A stretch of DNA of 64,000 nucleotides from Populus alba (taxonomy: Eukaryota > Streptophyta > Magnoliopsida > Malpighiales > Salicaceae): the NCBI RefSeq assembly GCF_005239225.2, contig NC_133294.1, forward strand, positions 22,870,527 through 22,934,526. Reading direction: 5' to 3'. The position numbers and the translations under genes were made by a program. Below, piece after piece: positions 21,224 to 33,727 of this stretch; within the stretch, counting starts at the first letter, position 1, and the number at the start of each line of letters is the position of its first letter. Under the pieces are notes generated by a model that was given only the letters and a program-made list of their open reading frames with translations, did no database searches and had not been told where the DNA came from.

Positions 21224-24200
21224 TTAGTTACTTGTTAGGGAGGGTACTAATCCGTCAGCGCAGTTCCAATTCCATACAACTTTGCAATGCTGAGATGAAT
21301 TTTGTTTTGTCAGAAGATCATCTTCATCAAGCAGGCTCTCCTGTTTAAAGACGGCTATCTGAGAAGCAAAACCTGGTTCCACATCACCAGAACCACCAAC
21401 CCCACTGAACTCGACACTGTAATTGTGCTTCTTCGCTAGTTCAGATGCCCAGTGGTTGAACTGCTCTCTTGTCCACTCAAACTTGTGGTCATGGTTGCGA
21501 AATTTACATGACTCTGACTGGCTTTTCTCGTCTGGGTATTCTTCTTGAGTTCCAGGACTAGATCTTTGTAGAATCACGTTGTATTCGTAATTTGGGGTGG
21601 AAACTATAAGAACCTTTGGACGAAAATAACCCAATGCTATATCACCAAAACGACAGGCCTGGTCCTCCTCCATATGCTCTATTACCTGTAAGCTCCAAAA
21701 ACATACAGGTGCAAAAAAGAAAATCACAGGAGAACGATAAACAGTTCATTGATTTATAGAAACATCTTTAATCATGCCAAAAGATTGTTGCAGTACAATA
21801 ATCAATGCAAAAACCAACAGCATCACAACATGGAGAGCCTACTGACATGGAAAGTATAAGAACAACGGCACAGCTAGAAGCAACACAGGGCAAACCAATT
21901 ATCAAAACGCCACTATAACATTAATTTTGTAAGGCACATTTGAGCTCTCCCCTCATTCACAGGGAGGTTGTCTATTGGCACAATAATGTACTATAACATG
22001 TCAATTACCCCAAAAAATATGGGGAATCCAATACAATGTGTGTTCAAAAGCACACGTGAATCCCCTTTCTAAATGTTCTAAAACAACAAAAAATATCAAA
22101 GGTTAGGTAAAACATGCTTCTTGATTAATACAGCCTCCATTGTATGATATTCCAGCCAAAGAAACACCACATTAGATGTTAAAACCCATTCCAAGAGCTC
22201 TAACCTAGCAGGAAATGCACTAAAGGAGGAAGATAAATACCTCTAAGCAAGTGCCAATATCAAATCCACACAATTGAGGTTCAAATTCTGTGATGGAACC
22301 ATCATAAAGAATAGCAGATTTGACGCCTGCATCTGACTTTGAGCTCAGTTTTGCATGCAATACCTGCAGAAACAATACCCAAGACATGTGACTGAGATTC
22401 ACTGACAAGTAAAGAAAGGCCATAGAGTATATAGTGGAGAAACACTGCTCGGTGATGGTTCAGACCTTTGCAGCACGGCCAAGACTCTTCTGTGATATGT
22501 CAACACCAACAATCTTTTCTAGTGAAGTTGGGTAATCTAACAGAGAATCCAATAAACTTCCAGCGCCACATCCAAAGTCAACCTTAAAAAAAATTGTGGA
22601 GACGAAGGGAGACAAAGATGTCAGTGATGAGGGATAAAAATTACAATCTTAATTTCCTATTAACTAACTATTAATGAGAAATACAAAATATGCACCAAAG
22701 TAGCAGCACAAGATTTTTTGATCTGCTGCACAGCATATTCCACCCGTTGCTTTGAGAGCGGAGGGCTGAAAAGAGCCTGCTCCATTCTTTCTTCTGGTGG
22801 TTTTGTCACACGCAACAACGTTACATGGTATTCCAAGCAGCAAGCTTCTGCTAAAACAGGAACACAGAAGATCAATGCACTATAAGATAGATGTCAGATC
22901 CAATGGTTAACCTGAATTTATGTCATAAACTAACAATTTTCATTTCCAAAGAGAGTAAAAGTTGCCGTACAACATAAGTTCTGTTAAATGGTCAGTCTGG
23001 TTTGTTTCTAACAGCTACAGAGAAAAAATCATGCTAATTTTTGTAAAAAAGAATCTGTATTAAAAACAGAAAGGGCAATTCATCTTAAAAGTTAAAGGCA
23101 CACAACAATCCCAATTTCCCAACCGAAAGAAAAAAAAGAAATTGATAAGATTTACTTCCATTTTTTTAGCAATGTAAATCAACCAATGATTCATGTCTAA
23201 AGATTCCTTCATTCAGTACATTAAGTTAGCTACATCTTGATTTAGGTAGATAGGATTGGGATGCTCTAGTCTTCCTTTCTGCAGGTTCATTAAATCCTAA
23301 ACTATTAAATCTAAATTTAATGTGCTGGATTTAACACACCTGACATGATTTAGTCATAATAGAAAAGGTAACAACTTAATGACTTGTAATTTATGTTCTC
23401 TCATCTAATCTAGATCATTGAATTCAAAATCAACAGTGGGGTTTAGAACATGATCAGTCATGTTCGATTAGGAACATGAAAGGATACATATCTGATAATA
23501 GGGACCAATAATTCAAATCCCAGGTTAGGAAATTCATTAATCAGATGTCAAGAAGCACAGTTAATGCCTTTATGCATCCAGGAAAAAAAAATGATATGAA
23601 TTTGAAAAGTGTGAATTAATTACCTGAGGATAACAATGAGTGAATCCTTCCAGGATCATCAACTGCAGCTAGAATGAACTCTTGAGGGGGCAGTTTCATG
23701 TTGAAATGAGCACATTGACCAGCTGACATTTGGGTAACAACTGCTTCAAGAGCAGAAATCACTGCTCCAGCCCCCATCTCAAACTCATATTCATCTTTAC
23801 TTTCAATAAGCTCTTTTGCATGTCCACCTTCTGTCACTAAGGACACAGAGTAACTTATACACAACAAAGATCCATTAGAGGGGAAAACACCAGAATCTGA
23901 ACCTTCAATGTTAGGTAAGCAAACATCTTGTCCTGACAAAGTATATTGCATATCAGTACTTTTTGATTCTGGTAATTTGGATCCTTGAATCCCACTTTGC
24001 TGAACATTATGAATGGATTGGGATAAAGCAAACTCTTTATGAAAGTTTTCAAGAGAAAAACTAATGTCAAGGGCATCAGCAGAGCAATTTAGCTTCTCCA
24101 AAGGCATGCCAAGGTCCTTAAAATATGCATTCAACCATGAGAGAACTTTCAGAGAAGCACTGTGGGTAGCATCAGTCTGCTTCCTATAAATCTCCTTAGG

Positions 24201-27200
24201 GGAACACTCCATGATCAAATCCCAACCTTTGGAAAATACTTTTACTTCACATTTAAAGTTGCTTTCCAGTCCTACTGATTCTCCATCGCCTGCATTTAAA
24301 CCTCCTCCATTTGCATATTCAGTCGCAAGTCCAGCTACCTCAGTAACCTTCAACTTATTCTGTGATCTCAGTAACTCGCATGATGCCTTTAAAGGAACAC
24401 TTGTAACTGAGAAGATAGGTTCAGATAGCCAATGCTGACGGCAGAATGCGCATAGGATTTCCCTAGGGGAGGAACCTCTCCAATTTGCTTTAGAGGTGAA
24501 TACTGAGGGCAACTCTGCTGCAAGTATTGCTTCTCTAGACAACTTGTAAATTCCACTAGGTATCTTGCTTATAAGCATCCTGAATAAGACCATCTAAATT
24601 GATTAAATTATGAATAGCTGAAGGCTTAGGATATTAAAGTACATTATGCAACAATGTGAGCTGCAGGCATCACATAGGAGATGCAACCTTTGGTGATAAA
24701 CAGTAGGAGCCATTCATTGCCACAATAATTAATAAGGAGCGACAAAATGATCTAGATTTTAAGTAGTTAGAGCATACAACAGTTGATTAAATAAAAAAGT
24801 ATTCAACTTCACATAATAAATTAAGAAAATAAATAACAAAACAAGAAGAAGAAAGAAGAGTTATAATTTGGAAAATTATATGCAAATGAAAATGCATCAA
24901 TAAAATGACATTATATTAGAATGAGTAACTTGAAATTTATTTAAACAAAAAGTTTATCCTTTGCTGACATTATTCAACATGAATTACGCATTGCCTACAG
25001 AAAGAGTACAAAGGCTAGTGATGGTAAAACAAGAAATTCACGGGAAAGAGTTCAAAAGAGACCTGTAATATGATTGGAGGGACACGTGTTCATGGAAAAG
25101 TTCTTTAGACCTCCATGTGTATCCAATGGAAGCCATGATTGCATCACCGTATATTCCTTGACCACAGAAGTAACTTGCCCTTGCATTTGGAGGTCCTTCC
25201 ACATGAAAATCTTTAACATTTGCAAGGTCCGACAACAGATCCATCACAAGTGACTCAGAAGCAGCAAAATACAATCTGGTCTCTGAAGAAGCTTTACCAA
25301 TAGTCCTGTGGAGAAAAGTATGAAGTATTTCCAAAACAAGTCATTCTTTCCTGTTTTGATAGGAAAAAATAAGATTTTATTTGAAAAAAACAGAATATAA
25401 TGCTGCAAAGAGAAGAACAATGCATCTTCCAAACAAGAAAAAACATCACATCATGTCATGTCTGCAAGGAATGAGGAACCCATTTTAGGTGAAAAGATAC
25501 ATCATCCCAGGCTTTCTGTATTACAAACACTTCCGCCTACCTTGAGAGAAAAACCTTGCTGGCATCTGTTACACCAAGTTCTTCTGCAATAACATCCAGG
25601 TAATATCCGGCGGATGAAATATGAAGAGTCACTGGCTGAACAGTCTTATCCAGTGAAGCTGGAATTTGTATTGCTTTAACCAATATGCTTTCTGAGGAAT
25701 CAGATTGCTGGATATCTGATGACTCTATGATCTCAGTGGGATATGGATTTTGCTTCTGAATTGAAAGCTGCCCCTTGGATGTAACACAGCCTGATAATCT
25801 TGGTATAGTCCTCATAATTAATGACAAAGCCAAAAAAGGTTTCAATTCCACCTCAGGGTTGAGTAATTTACACAGATTACTCGTCTTTGTATCACAGGCA
25901 GCAATGACAGAAGCAGGTACCAGACCATAAAGATCACCTCTTCTCAGCAAAGCTGCTCTAAGGTGACCCCTCAATGGATGAAGAGGTAGAGGGAACTAAA
26001 ATTGACACAAACGAAGGAGAGGTTAGAGAACAGCACTATGGACAAACCAGTTCAAGGATCCGTACATATATATGTCTTGCAAAAACCAAGTGACATGTGA
26101 GTATTATATGTACAACACAACCTGTTTTACAATTTATTTCTATACAAACTAGCAACCTCGTCTGAAAATAGATATAACACTAGCAAGTGGTGGGTGGACT
26201 AATGATTTGTAAAACGATTTTTTCAATGAAAATATCATGAATGCTCACATAAAAAAATGACCAAAAAATTGAGCAAAATTACCCTACTGCCATTGTTTTC
26301 ATTTATAATGTTTTCGATGCAAAAATCTCATTATAATGGGCATTGCTCTTTATTTCAATGTGAATTTATCAATTGAATTGATTTTAAGATTAAGTGGTTT
26401 GTTTTAAGTATCATAATTTTAAAAAGTGTACATAAAAATAATTTATTTTAAATAAATAATACTATACAGATAATGCAATTATTTGTAATGTGTTTCACAA
26501 TTTATTTCTATACAAACTACCAACCTCGTCTGAAAATAGATATTTGATTTGATCAATCAAAGCATCACAAGGATCCTTATCAGATGGATTTTCAGCAACG
26601 GAATTGTGGCCTAACTGCAGGAGGAACAGTAAATAAATAGTTAAGTAATTAAATGGCATTGCAAAAAAAAAACCAGGGTGAGGATGAAAGAAAGATATAC
26701 ATCTGTCTTCATATTAATGAACTAAACTTTAGCAGAAGCAAAACTGAAAACTGCATGATGAATAAATTAATCTCAAAGCAAAGACAACAAATAAACAACA
26801 ACCTTGTAAAAATACAATAGCTGCTCTCTAACCAAATGCATTACCCAAAGAACAAATTAATCTCGTCGCATAGTTACATAACACGAGTGGATACATGCAA
26901 ATTACATAACCAACACAACTTCATAACTAATAAATAATCAATTCCATATCCATCCAAATTTGGTAATGAAATTCATTGCACATTATCAGCAACAATGTTC
27001 AATAAAATAAAATAAAATAAAAAATTCAATCATGATGAAGAAAAGGCATATCATTCAATCACAAGGCTGTATACTCATCCTCAGCTGGCGAGTTTAATCA
27101 AATTTGAAAAGTGCCAACGATAATATTAAGAAGGAAGCTGAAGCATACCATTTTTAAAGCCAAATCTGCTGCAGATTGCTCGGCATCCTTCTTCTTTCTA

Positions 27201-27403
27201 CATATATCTGAAACAACAGTAAATTCTGGAAGCTCTAGCTGGCACCGAAATAGAGGAGCTTTCTGAGGAATTGCCAATCCTGGGAACCCATTCTGAGTTG
27301 ACTCCTCCTGTACCTTCTCTACCTTATAACATGCCTTGCTACCAAACTTTTGGTTTATGATAGCCTTAGGTGAAAAAATTGTCTTCTTCACTCCAATTTC
27401 CAT
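21224..27403 (-). CDS. HEN1: HEN1 small RNA 2'-O-methyltransferase
   Basis: It methylates the 2'-OH of the 3' nucleotides of miRNA and siRNA duplexes, protecting them from uridylation and decay. Nine exons (in transcript order): 27149-27403, 26525-26614, 25541-25995, 25063-25305, 23624-24579, 22696-22850, 22466-22582, 22241-22363, 21224-21685. They total 2856 nt and encode 951 residues; the Arabidopsis protein has 942. Domains in order are an N-terminal dsRNA-binding domain (residues about 10-85), a La-like and second RNA-binding region, an FKBP-like domain (GAGAVISALEAVVTQMSAG region), and the methyltransferase. Motif I is VDFGCGAG at 719-726. The Mg-binding set is Glu798, Glu801 and His802 in EVIEHME, plus a later His at about 863-865 in NHDHKFEW. 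The start is set by homology to the plant N-terminus (PKAIINQKFG). All key residues are intact. Confidence 0.96.
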
Positions 27404-28050
27404 AAGCAACCTCCAAAAGTTCTCATAAAAGTCACAACCACGCATATCATTGTCAATAACGAAACCAATTCAATTACATAAAGTAAAATAAAACTTGATC
27501 ATGAAATGCACAGTGCTAGAAGTCCCAATTTGCTACTTCTTTACTCAGCAAACAAACAGCTACATTCATAAAAATAAATAAATAAATAACACAAACTTTA
27601 GGCAATCAACCTTTAGATAAAGAGATGAATCAAGCAATTTTAAAAGAAAAAAATTGCTTCACTCCATTTTCCATAAGCAACACTCAAAGGTTCTAACCAC
27701 TAATACAAAAACACATTATTAAAACGTAATGAGTGAAAGATAAAAAAGAGTCAAACTTATACCTTAAAATGCAAAACTAGGAAAGTCCCAGTTCCCTATT
27801 TTTCCTTTGCCAGCAACCAAACAGGTGGTATTTAATAAAGACGCAAACTTTCATAAAAAAAAAAAAAAATAACAACAAAAAAGGCACAAACTTTAGGCAA
27901 CCAATATGAAACAAGGATGAGAATTAAGCAATTGGAAAAGTTAATTCATTGGTCTCTGAGTTTTCTCAGAAACCAAACAGCCCCATAAATAAAAAGACAC
28001 ACTTTGTGCAATCAATGAGAAACAGAGAAGAATTGAGCTGTAATTGAAAG
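27370..28050. repeat. Degenerate tandem repeats overlapping and preceding the HEN1 start
   Basis: The sequence around the HEN1 ATG (27376-27425) recurs at 27648-27697. The block that follows each copy (CACAAACTTTAGGCAA, with AGCAAACAAACAG or AGCAACCAAACAGG before it) recurs at about 27498-27650 and 27768-27940, with a third worn copy at about 27948-28045. The repeats lie in the likely 5' leader or leader intron of HEN1. Confidence 0.7.
27630..27674 (-). other. Duplicated HEN1 start codon forming a 14-codon upstream ORF
   Basis: The upstream repeat copy preserves TTGCTTATGGA, including the ATG at 27674. Translation gives MENGVKQFFSFKIA then TGA, against MEIGVKKTIFSPKA for the real protein. 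Whether it is in the mature mRNA is unknown; a plausible leader-intron donor (CACAG|GTTGCA, near 28280) would remove it. Confidence 0.6.
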
Positions 28051-29937
28051 AAAAACATAGAAATACAAAAATTTAAATGATCCAGAATTCAAAATTATCA
28101 AAGATACATACTTTACCATCGGCCACACTCAAAAGTCACCAGTACGTATATGTATACACGTACTTTTTGAGTAGGAGTGTGTATAAATATTCTTATAGGA
28201 TACTGTATAATACACATGCACGAATACATTCGAAAACAATAAGACAAGAAAAATAGGGAGAAAGAGAGAGAGGGTGCAACCTGTGAAGAAGAGTGAAGTA
28301 TCTAAATGGGGTTTGTACTGGATTTGTTTGGCTTTTTGGAGTTCTTTATCAGCTATGAAGAGTGTACTCTTGCTTTTTCCCTTAAGGGGTCTCTTGCGGT
28401 TTTAGAGAGAGAAGCGGGGGAGGGAAAGGTGGTCATCATGGTGTATAAAAACTTGGAAAATTGAAAAGGAAAGGAGTTCCTAGGAAGGCACTTGGTAACA
28501 AGGATTGCCTTTCATTTTATTTTTTCCATGGGTATGTTATATATTTTTTAAATTTATTAATATATATATATAATATATATATATATTATAATAACATATC
28601 AAAAAACACTAAAAAAATCAATTTAATATTTTTTTAAATATACATACTTTTAAAAAGCATAGGAGAATAAAAACTGTCAAGTTTCCTAAACGGAATCAAA
28701 GTTGGCACTTGGCACTTGGCACCCCAACATATAAAACAAAGTTCAATCATTTTTTAAGAGCAAAGAAAGAATCCATTACAAAATGGAATGACCACTCTAT
28801 ATTTAATATAGATATCAAAAATAAAAAACACAAAAAAGGAAGACAGTAAGGTAAAAAAAAATAGAATTAAAAGTAAATATAATTTTAATTCATAATTTTA
28901 TAAATAATATTTATCTTAAGTTATTACTAGCGATGATCATTTTCAGTTCAGTTTGATATTAAAAAAAAAATAACCTAAATTAAAAAAAAAAAAAAAAAAA
29001 CCGAAATAGATTTAAACTGGCTGATTTCAGTTAAGTTTTTTAGACAAAAACCGGTTCAAACTGGTTTGACTCGGTTTTTTTTATTTTGATTCAATTTTTT
29101 TAGTTTCAGACTTATAAAACCAAAACCAAACCAAACCAGTCGGTTTTTTAAAATTTTATCGGTTTTTTTTTACGATTCAGGTTTTTTCAGTTATTTTTTT
29201 TCTAATTTTCTTAATTTAATCAATTTTTTTAATTTTTTACTCACCCTAGTTATTACAACTTTTTAAATTAACTTGGAAAGCAATCAAAGTCTTAAACAAT
29301 TTTTTTTTTAATAATCCTGAATAAAACTAAAAAAAAATAATTCTAGTCCAAATAAATAAAGTCATAAACCATCTAAAAATATATTAAAAAAAATCTTAGT
29401 AACTTTTTATTCAAATGTCTTTTCAATTTCTGATAGATATAAAACTTTAAACCTTACAAAAATTTATTTTCTATAACCCGGTGTGGTAAAAAATTTATAT
29501 TTATTAATATAAAAATATATATTTAAAAAAAATCCACATCAATTTGCCTATGATTTTCTAATTTGAAGAAACAAAAATCAAAACAGCTTGAAAAAACTTG
29601 ATATTTTAAATTAACATGTTTTTGTTTCAAAAACGATATATGTAACATGGACATTGCTGGCGCAGGAGAACGATTAGAGTATCATCAAGAGCACCGCTAG
29701 CAATTCCTCATTCATAAATGCACAGCCAAGCAATCAATCAATGACCAAAAGATCATCAAGAAATAGCCTAGAACTGAAAATCTTCTATCCATTCCTTTTA
29801 TACAACGATGGTTAATCTCAGTAGCTAACACTAAAGTGCCAAAAAGAAAAACAAAGATCCGAAAAGAGAGGCCAATGAGATATTAAAACCTCAGATTCAA
29901 GCACAAGTAAAAATGGAACTGACTAAACAGCCTACAG
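27700..29937. other. HEN1 upstream region and GHR1 3' flank
   Basis: It includes the probable HEN1 promoter and first leader exon (about 28280-28450) and an AT-dinucleotide-rich stretch (28558-28590). A low-complexity region at 28940-29200 is dense in CGGTTTTTT and AAACCGGTT-like motifs. No coding region was seen. Confidence 0.5.
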
Positions 29938-32900
29938 CTATATCGACGAAAGATCTTCATATATGGTCTTGATACCTGGCCTGTCAGAGACAGACCTTAT
30001 ACATCGTAAGGCTATTCCAAGGACCTCCTTCATTCCCTTGTCAACTGTCGGATTCACAATTTCCGGCAGCAATGCAGGATCAAAGCAATCCGTGCCACGA
30101 CCTTCTGTCACTCTCAACCGCACCCAATCTGTTAAGTCAACACCGCCCCCTTCCCCAGTAATTACATCACCAGCACACCTTCCAGTTAAAAGTTCCAACA
30201 TCATCACTCCGAAGGCATAAACATCTGACTTGAAGGAGGGAAGTGGTTTCTTAGAAGAAGCCAACTCTGGTGCACGATAACCCAAGACCCCAGCATCTAG
30301 TATTTGTTCAATGGTGCCAGCTTGAGTCATGAGTCGATGGAGGCAGTAATCGGCAACACGTGCATTGAGATCAGGTCCGTCTAGAAGTACATTTGTTGCT
30401 TTAAGGTTCCCATGTGGAACAGCACGGTCAAAATGGAGATAGTTCAGGCCACGTGCAACATCAACTGCTATCTTGAGCCTCTGGGCCCAGGTTAATGGGT
30501 GGCCTTTTTTTCCCGGTCGATCTGAAAAGTCAGGTTTATAAAATCAAAAGGCAATTCTATCCAATATATGAAATACATACCATTACCAACATATTATGAA
30601 GATCCTATGTTGTTGAAACATATAGCTAGTAAGTATACTTCTCTGTCCATGTGAACTTTTTACAGGAAATAAACCATCTGTATTGCAGGATTACTTTTGT
30701 TCTTTCATAAGACAGGTTGTAATTGAACTATAACAATGTCAGGCAGGCAAATTTCCCAATTAGTGAGGCATGAAGATTCCAAGTTTCACAATCGCAAGAC
30801 TTTCTTCCTGTTCTTCACATCTCGCAGGCATTGTCATGGATGAAACAATTATGTCTCACTTCATCTGTGTGATCAAATCAGTGCTTCTTTTCTTCCTTCC
30901 ACCCTTGTCATGGAATCTGTAGCAGTTAAAACTATAGAGATCAAAGCTAGAAGATCAGTATCTTACCATAAAGAAAGCTTGTCAGGCTTCCAGGTGAGAT
31001 GTAATCTGAAAGAATGAGCTTTTCATGCTGTGTAGGCCCCCAGTAGTATCCTCTCAAACCCACCACATTTGGATGCCTAATGTTTGCAAATTTTTTCGCC
31101 TCCTTAGAAAAGTCCTTTCTCTGTTTCGCCACCCCTTCTCTCAACCATTTCACAGTAATGAAGACCCCATTGTCCAGAGTTGCCCTATAAGAAGTCCCAT
31201 GACTGCTCCTCCCCAAAACTTCAGCAGGAGCCCTAGACAGCTCCTCAGGTGTTATTGTGATTGTATCATCAAGAAAGTACAGCTCACCAACCAACCGATC
31301 TGGTGACCTTACATCCAGGCGTGCAAGGGTCTCAGCAGGGTATGAATCCCCAGACTCTGGTGACCAAGATAAGTGGCCATGCTTTGATGGTGAGAAGCCA
31401 GTTACTGCAGCCATTTTCTCATCAGGGCTGATAATCTCAGATGATGATCCTTTCTTTGATGCCACGAGATCCTCAGCCGACACAATCAATGCACCACCAC
31501 TTCCTGTTCCGCTTGTGCCAGAGGGATTTGTTTGAGTGTGCCTACGGATACCTTTATTTGTAAATTGACCTGGTGGATTTCTCCTCCTTGTACGAATGTA
31601 AAGTATGAAGATGGCAAGCATGATGAGAATGATCAGAGCAATCACACATGCAACTATGACTACCACCTTGACAATGGTGTTGATTGGTCTCCTCCCAGAA
31701 TTTCTACCAGGAAGATTGTTTGATCCAGGAGGAACAGCTGGAAGGCGTAATCTGTTATTTCCAGGATAGAAAGAAGAAGTAGGGAACCTCCTCAGGTTTT
31801 CTGGGACAACTCCAGAAAGATCATTATATGAAACATTAAAGCTTCCAATGCTCTCTGACAAGTTGTTCGGTAGAGGACCTGTGAAATGGTTTTGAGATAA
31901 ATCTAATGAACTAAGCGAGCTCATGTCAGCCATGGAACTGGGGAGGGAACCAGATAAATTATTCCCTGCAAGATTGAGAACTTGAAGACCACTAAGTGAA
32001 TCAAATCGACCAGGAAAAAAGCCGTCAAGCTGATTATGAGAAAGATCAATAACTTGAAGTTTGGATTGAGTAGTGGAAGGGGGAGAGAATTCAATAGCAC
32101 CATTGAGTAAATTATTTTCAAGGTGGATTTCTTGCAGAGTAGGAGACATTAGTAACTCAGTCAACAGAGATCCATCTAGCTGGTTAGAACTAAGATCTAG
32201 GACTCTAAGCTTTGGATACTGAGTAATAACTTTTGGGAGAGGGCTGGTGAAAGAATTATGAGAGAGGTTGAGATAATTTAAACGCAAAAATTGAGGGGCC
32301 ACTTCAGGGATTGGCCCTGTCAAACGATTCTGGCTTAGATCAAGATACTCAATGTTTCCCCACTTCACCATTCTGGTTAGATTTCCTTCAAATCTGTTGT
32401 TTGATAGATCAAGTACAGCACAGCTTCCTGTCACCAAAGGAAGTTCTCCAACAAGCGCATTTGATGACAAATCAAGGACACTAAGTGTTGTTGACATAAT
32501 CATGCTTATAGGCCCTAAAAGATGAAGCTACAATGTGAGAAGCACGGAAAAATACACTAAACAGAACAAAGCCAACTAAAAATAATAATAATAATAATAA
32601 TAATAATCAGTAAGCAGTAAGCACAGCTTAGATAACTCACAAAAAGCTAAAGCAGTTATTACAGAGCTACCTGAGAGATTATTGGCACTCAAATCCAGTT
32701 CAGTCAAGAGCAAAGAATCTCCTTTCAAAAGGTCATTAGGAATGGACCCTGAGAACTTGTTGTTGCTGAGCTTAAGGACCTGAAGCTCATAAGCAAAATC
32801 AAATCCTGGCAATTCTCCTGTCAACTGATTGTAGCTCAAATCCAACACCTTCACACTTGCAAACAATTGCAAGTCACTTCCATTTAGAAGTGACCCACTA

Positions 32901-33727
32901 AGTTGGTTGTGGCTAAGATTCAAAACCTTAATGCTCTCAGACATACCCGGAAGTAACTTCTGAGAACTAGAGCTCACTAGCATATTCCCACTGAGATCAA
33001 CATGACTAGCATTTGTTAGAAGAAAAAACATTCCATCTAGATGACCATCAAACTTATTCCCATGCAAGTCAAGCACCTGTAGATTTGAAATCAGCTCAAA
33101 CCCCTTTGGAATCCTCTTGCCAAACCCATTGGAAGACAAATTCAGATACACCAGGTTATTCAGTCTTGTCAATGACGTTGGCAATGATCCAGAGAAGGAG
33201 TTCCTGCTCAAGTCCAAAGACTGGATTGATGCAAGCCCTGAAATTGAATCAGGAAGTGAACCAGATAAGTTGTTCCCAGCCAATGAGAGGTTCCTCAAGC
33301 TCCCTAATTTACCAATCCCCGGCGGTAATGACGACGAGAATAGATTGTTAGACACATCCATAAACTGAAGGCTTTTGAAGTCACCTATATTGTCAGGAAT
33401 CTCGCCAGTTATAGAGTTGTTTGCCATGGAGACTTTGACAAGCAATGTAAGATTTGCAAACACACTCAGGTCTACATCAGCAGAGAGACCTAAGTTATCA
33501 AGAACAACACCAGCCACATTTCCACCATTGCAGACAATACCATTCCAAGAAGAAGGGCAGCCATTAAAATCAATGGACTCCTCATTCCATGACTCAAGAA
33601 CATAACCAGTGGGGTCATGCTTGATACCCTTCTTGAATTCGAGCAATGCCAATATGTCCTGTGAAGGCAATTGCCCCATGGCAGAGAGGAAAAACAGGGA
33701 TAATAGCAAAAGCCTCAAAAGCTTCAT
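29938..33727 (-). CDS. GHR1: LRR receptor-like pseudokinase, GHR1-type
   Basis: Plasma-membrane receptor-like protein. In Arabidopsis, GHR1 is needed for ABA- and H2O2-induced stomatal closure and works with the SLAC1 anion channel. Three exons (in transcript order): 32671-33727, 30967-32514, 29938-30521. They encode 1062 residues; the Arabidopsis protein is of similar length. The ATG at 33727 gives MKLLRLLLLSLFFLSAMGQL, a signal peptide. An LRR N-cap with WNGIVCNGG follows, then about 20 leucine-rich repeats, one transmembrane helix at about 634-659, and a kinase-like domain from about 775 to the end. The kinase is atypical: the HRD catalytic site reads PHGNLKATN (about residue 903-911) and DFG reads DYC, while the loop Lys (VKWLREG) is present. 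This agrees with GHR1 acting without phosphotransfer. The tail ends IKTIYEDLSSI. Confidence 0.95.
32582..32608. repeat. (AAT)n microsatellite in GHR1 intron 1
   Basis: Uninterrupted run of about nine AAT units close to the intron's 5' end. Confidence 0.8.

Noticed and set aside
24211..24438. + strand frame within the large HEN1 exon
   Set aside because: Antisense shadow of HEN1 coding sequence.
28940..29200. CGGTTTTTT/AAACCGG-rich stretch considered as a transposon or regulatory array
   Set aside because: Motifs recur irregularly and I could not find bounded ends, target duplication or a fixed period.
31257..31535. + strand frames inside GHR1
   Set aside because: Antisense to a strongly conserved kinase-like region; no independent support.
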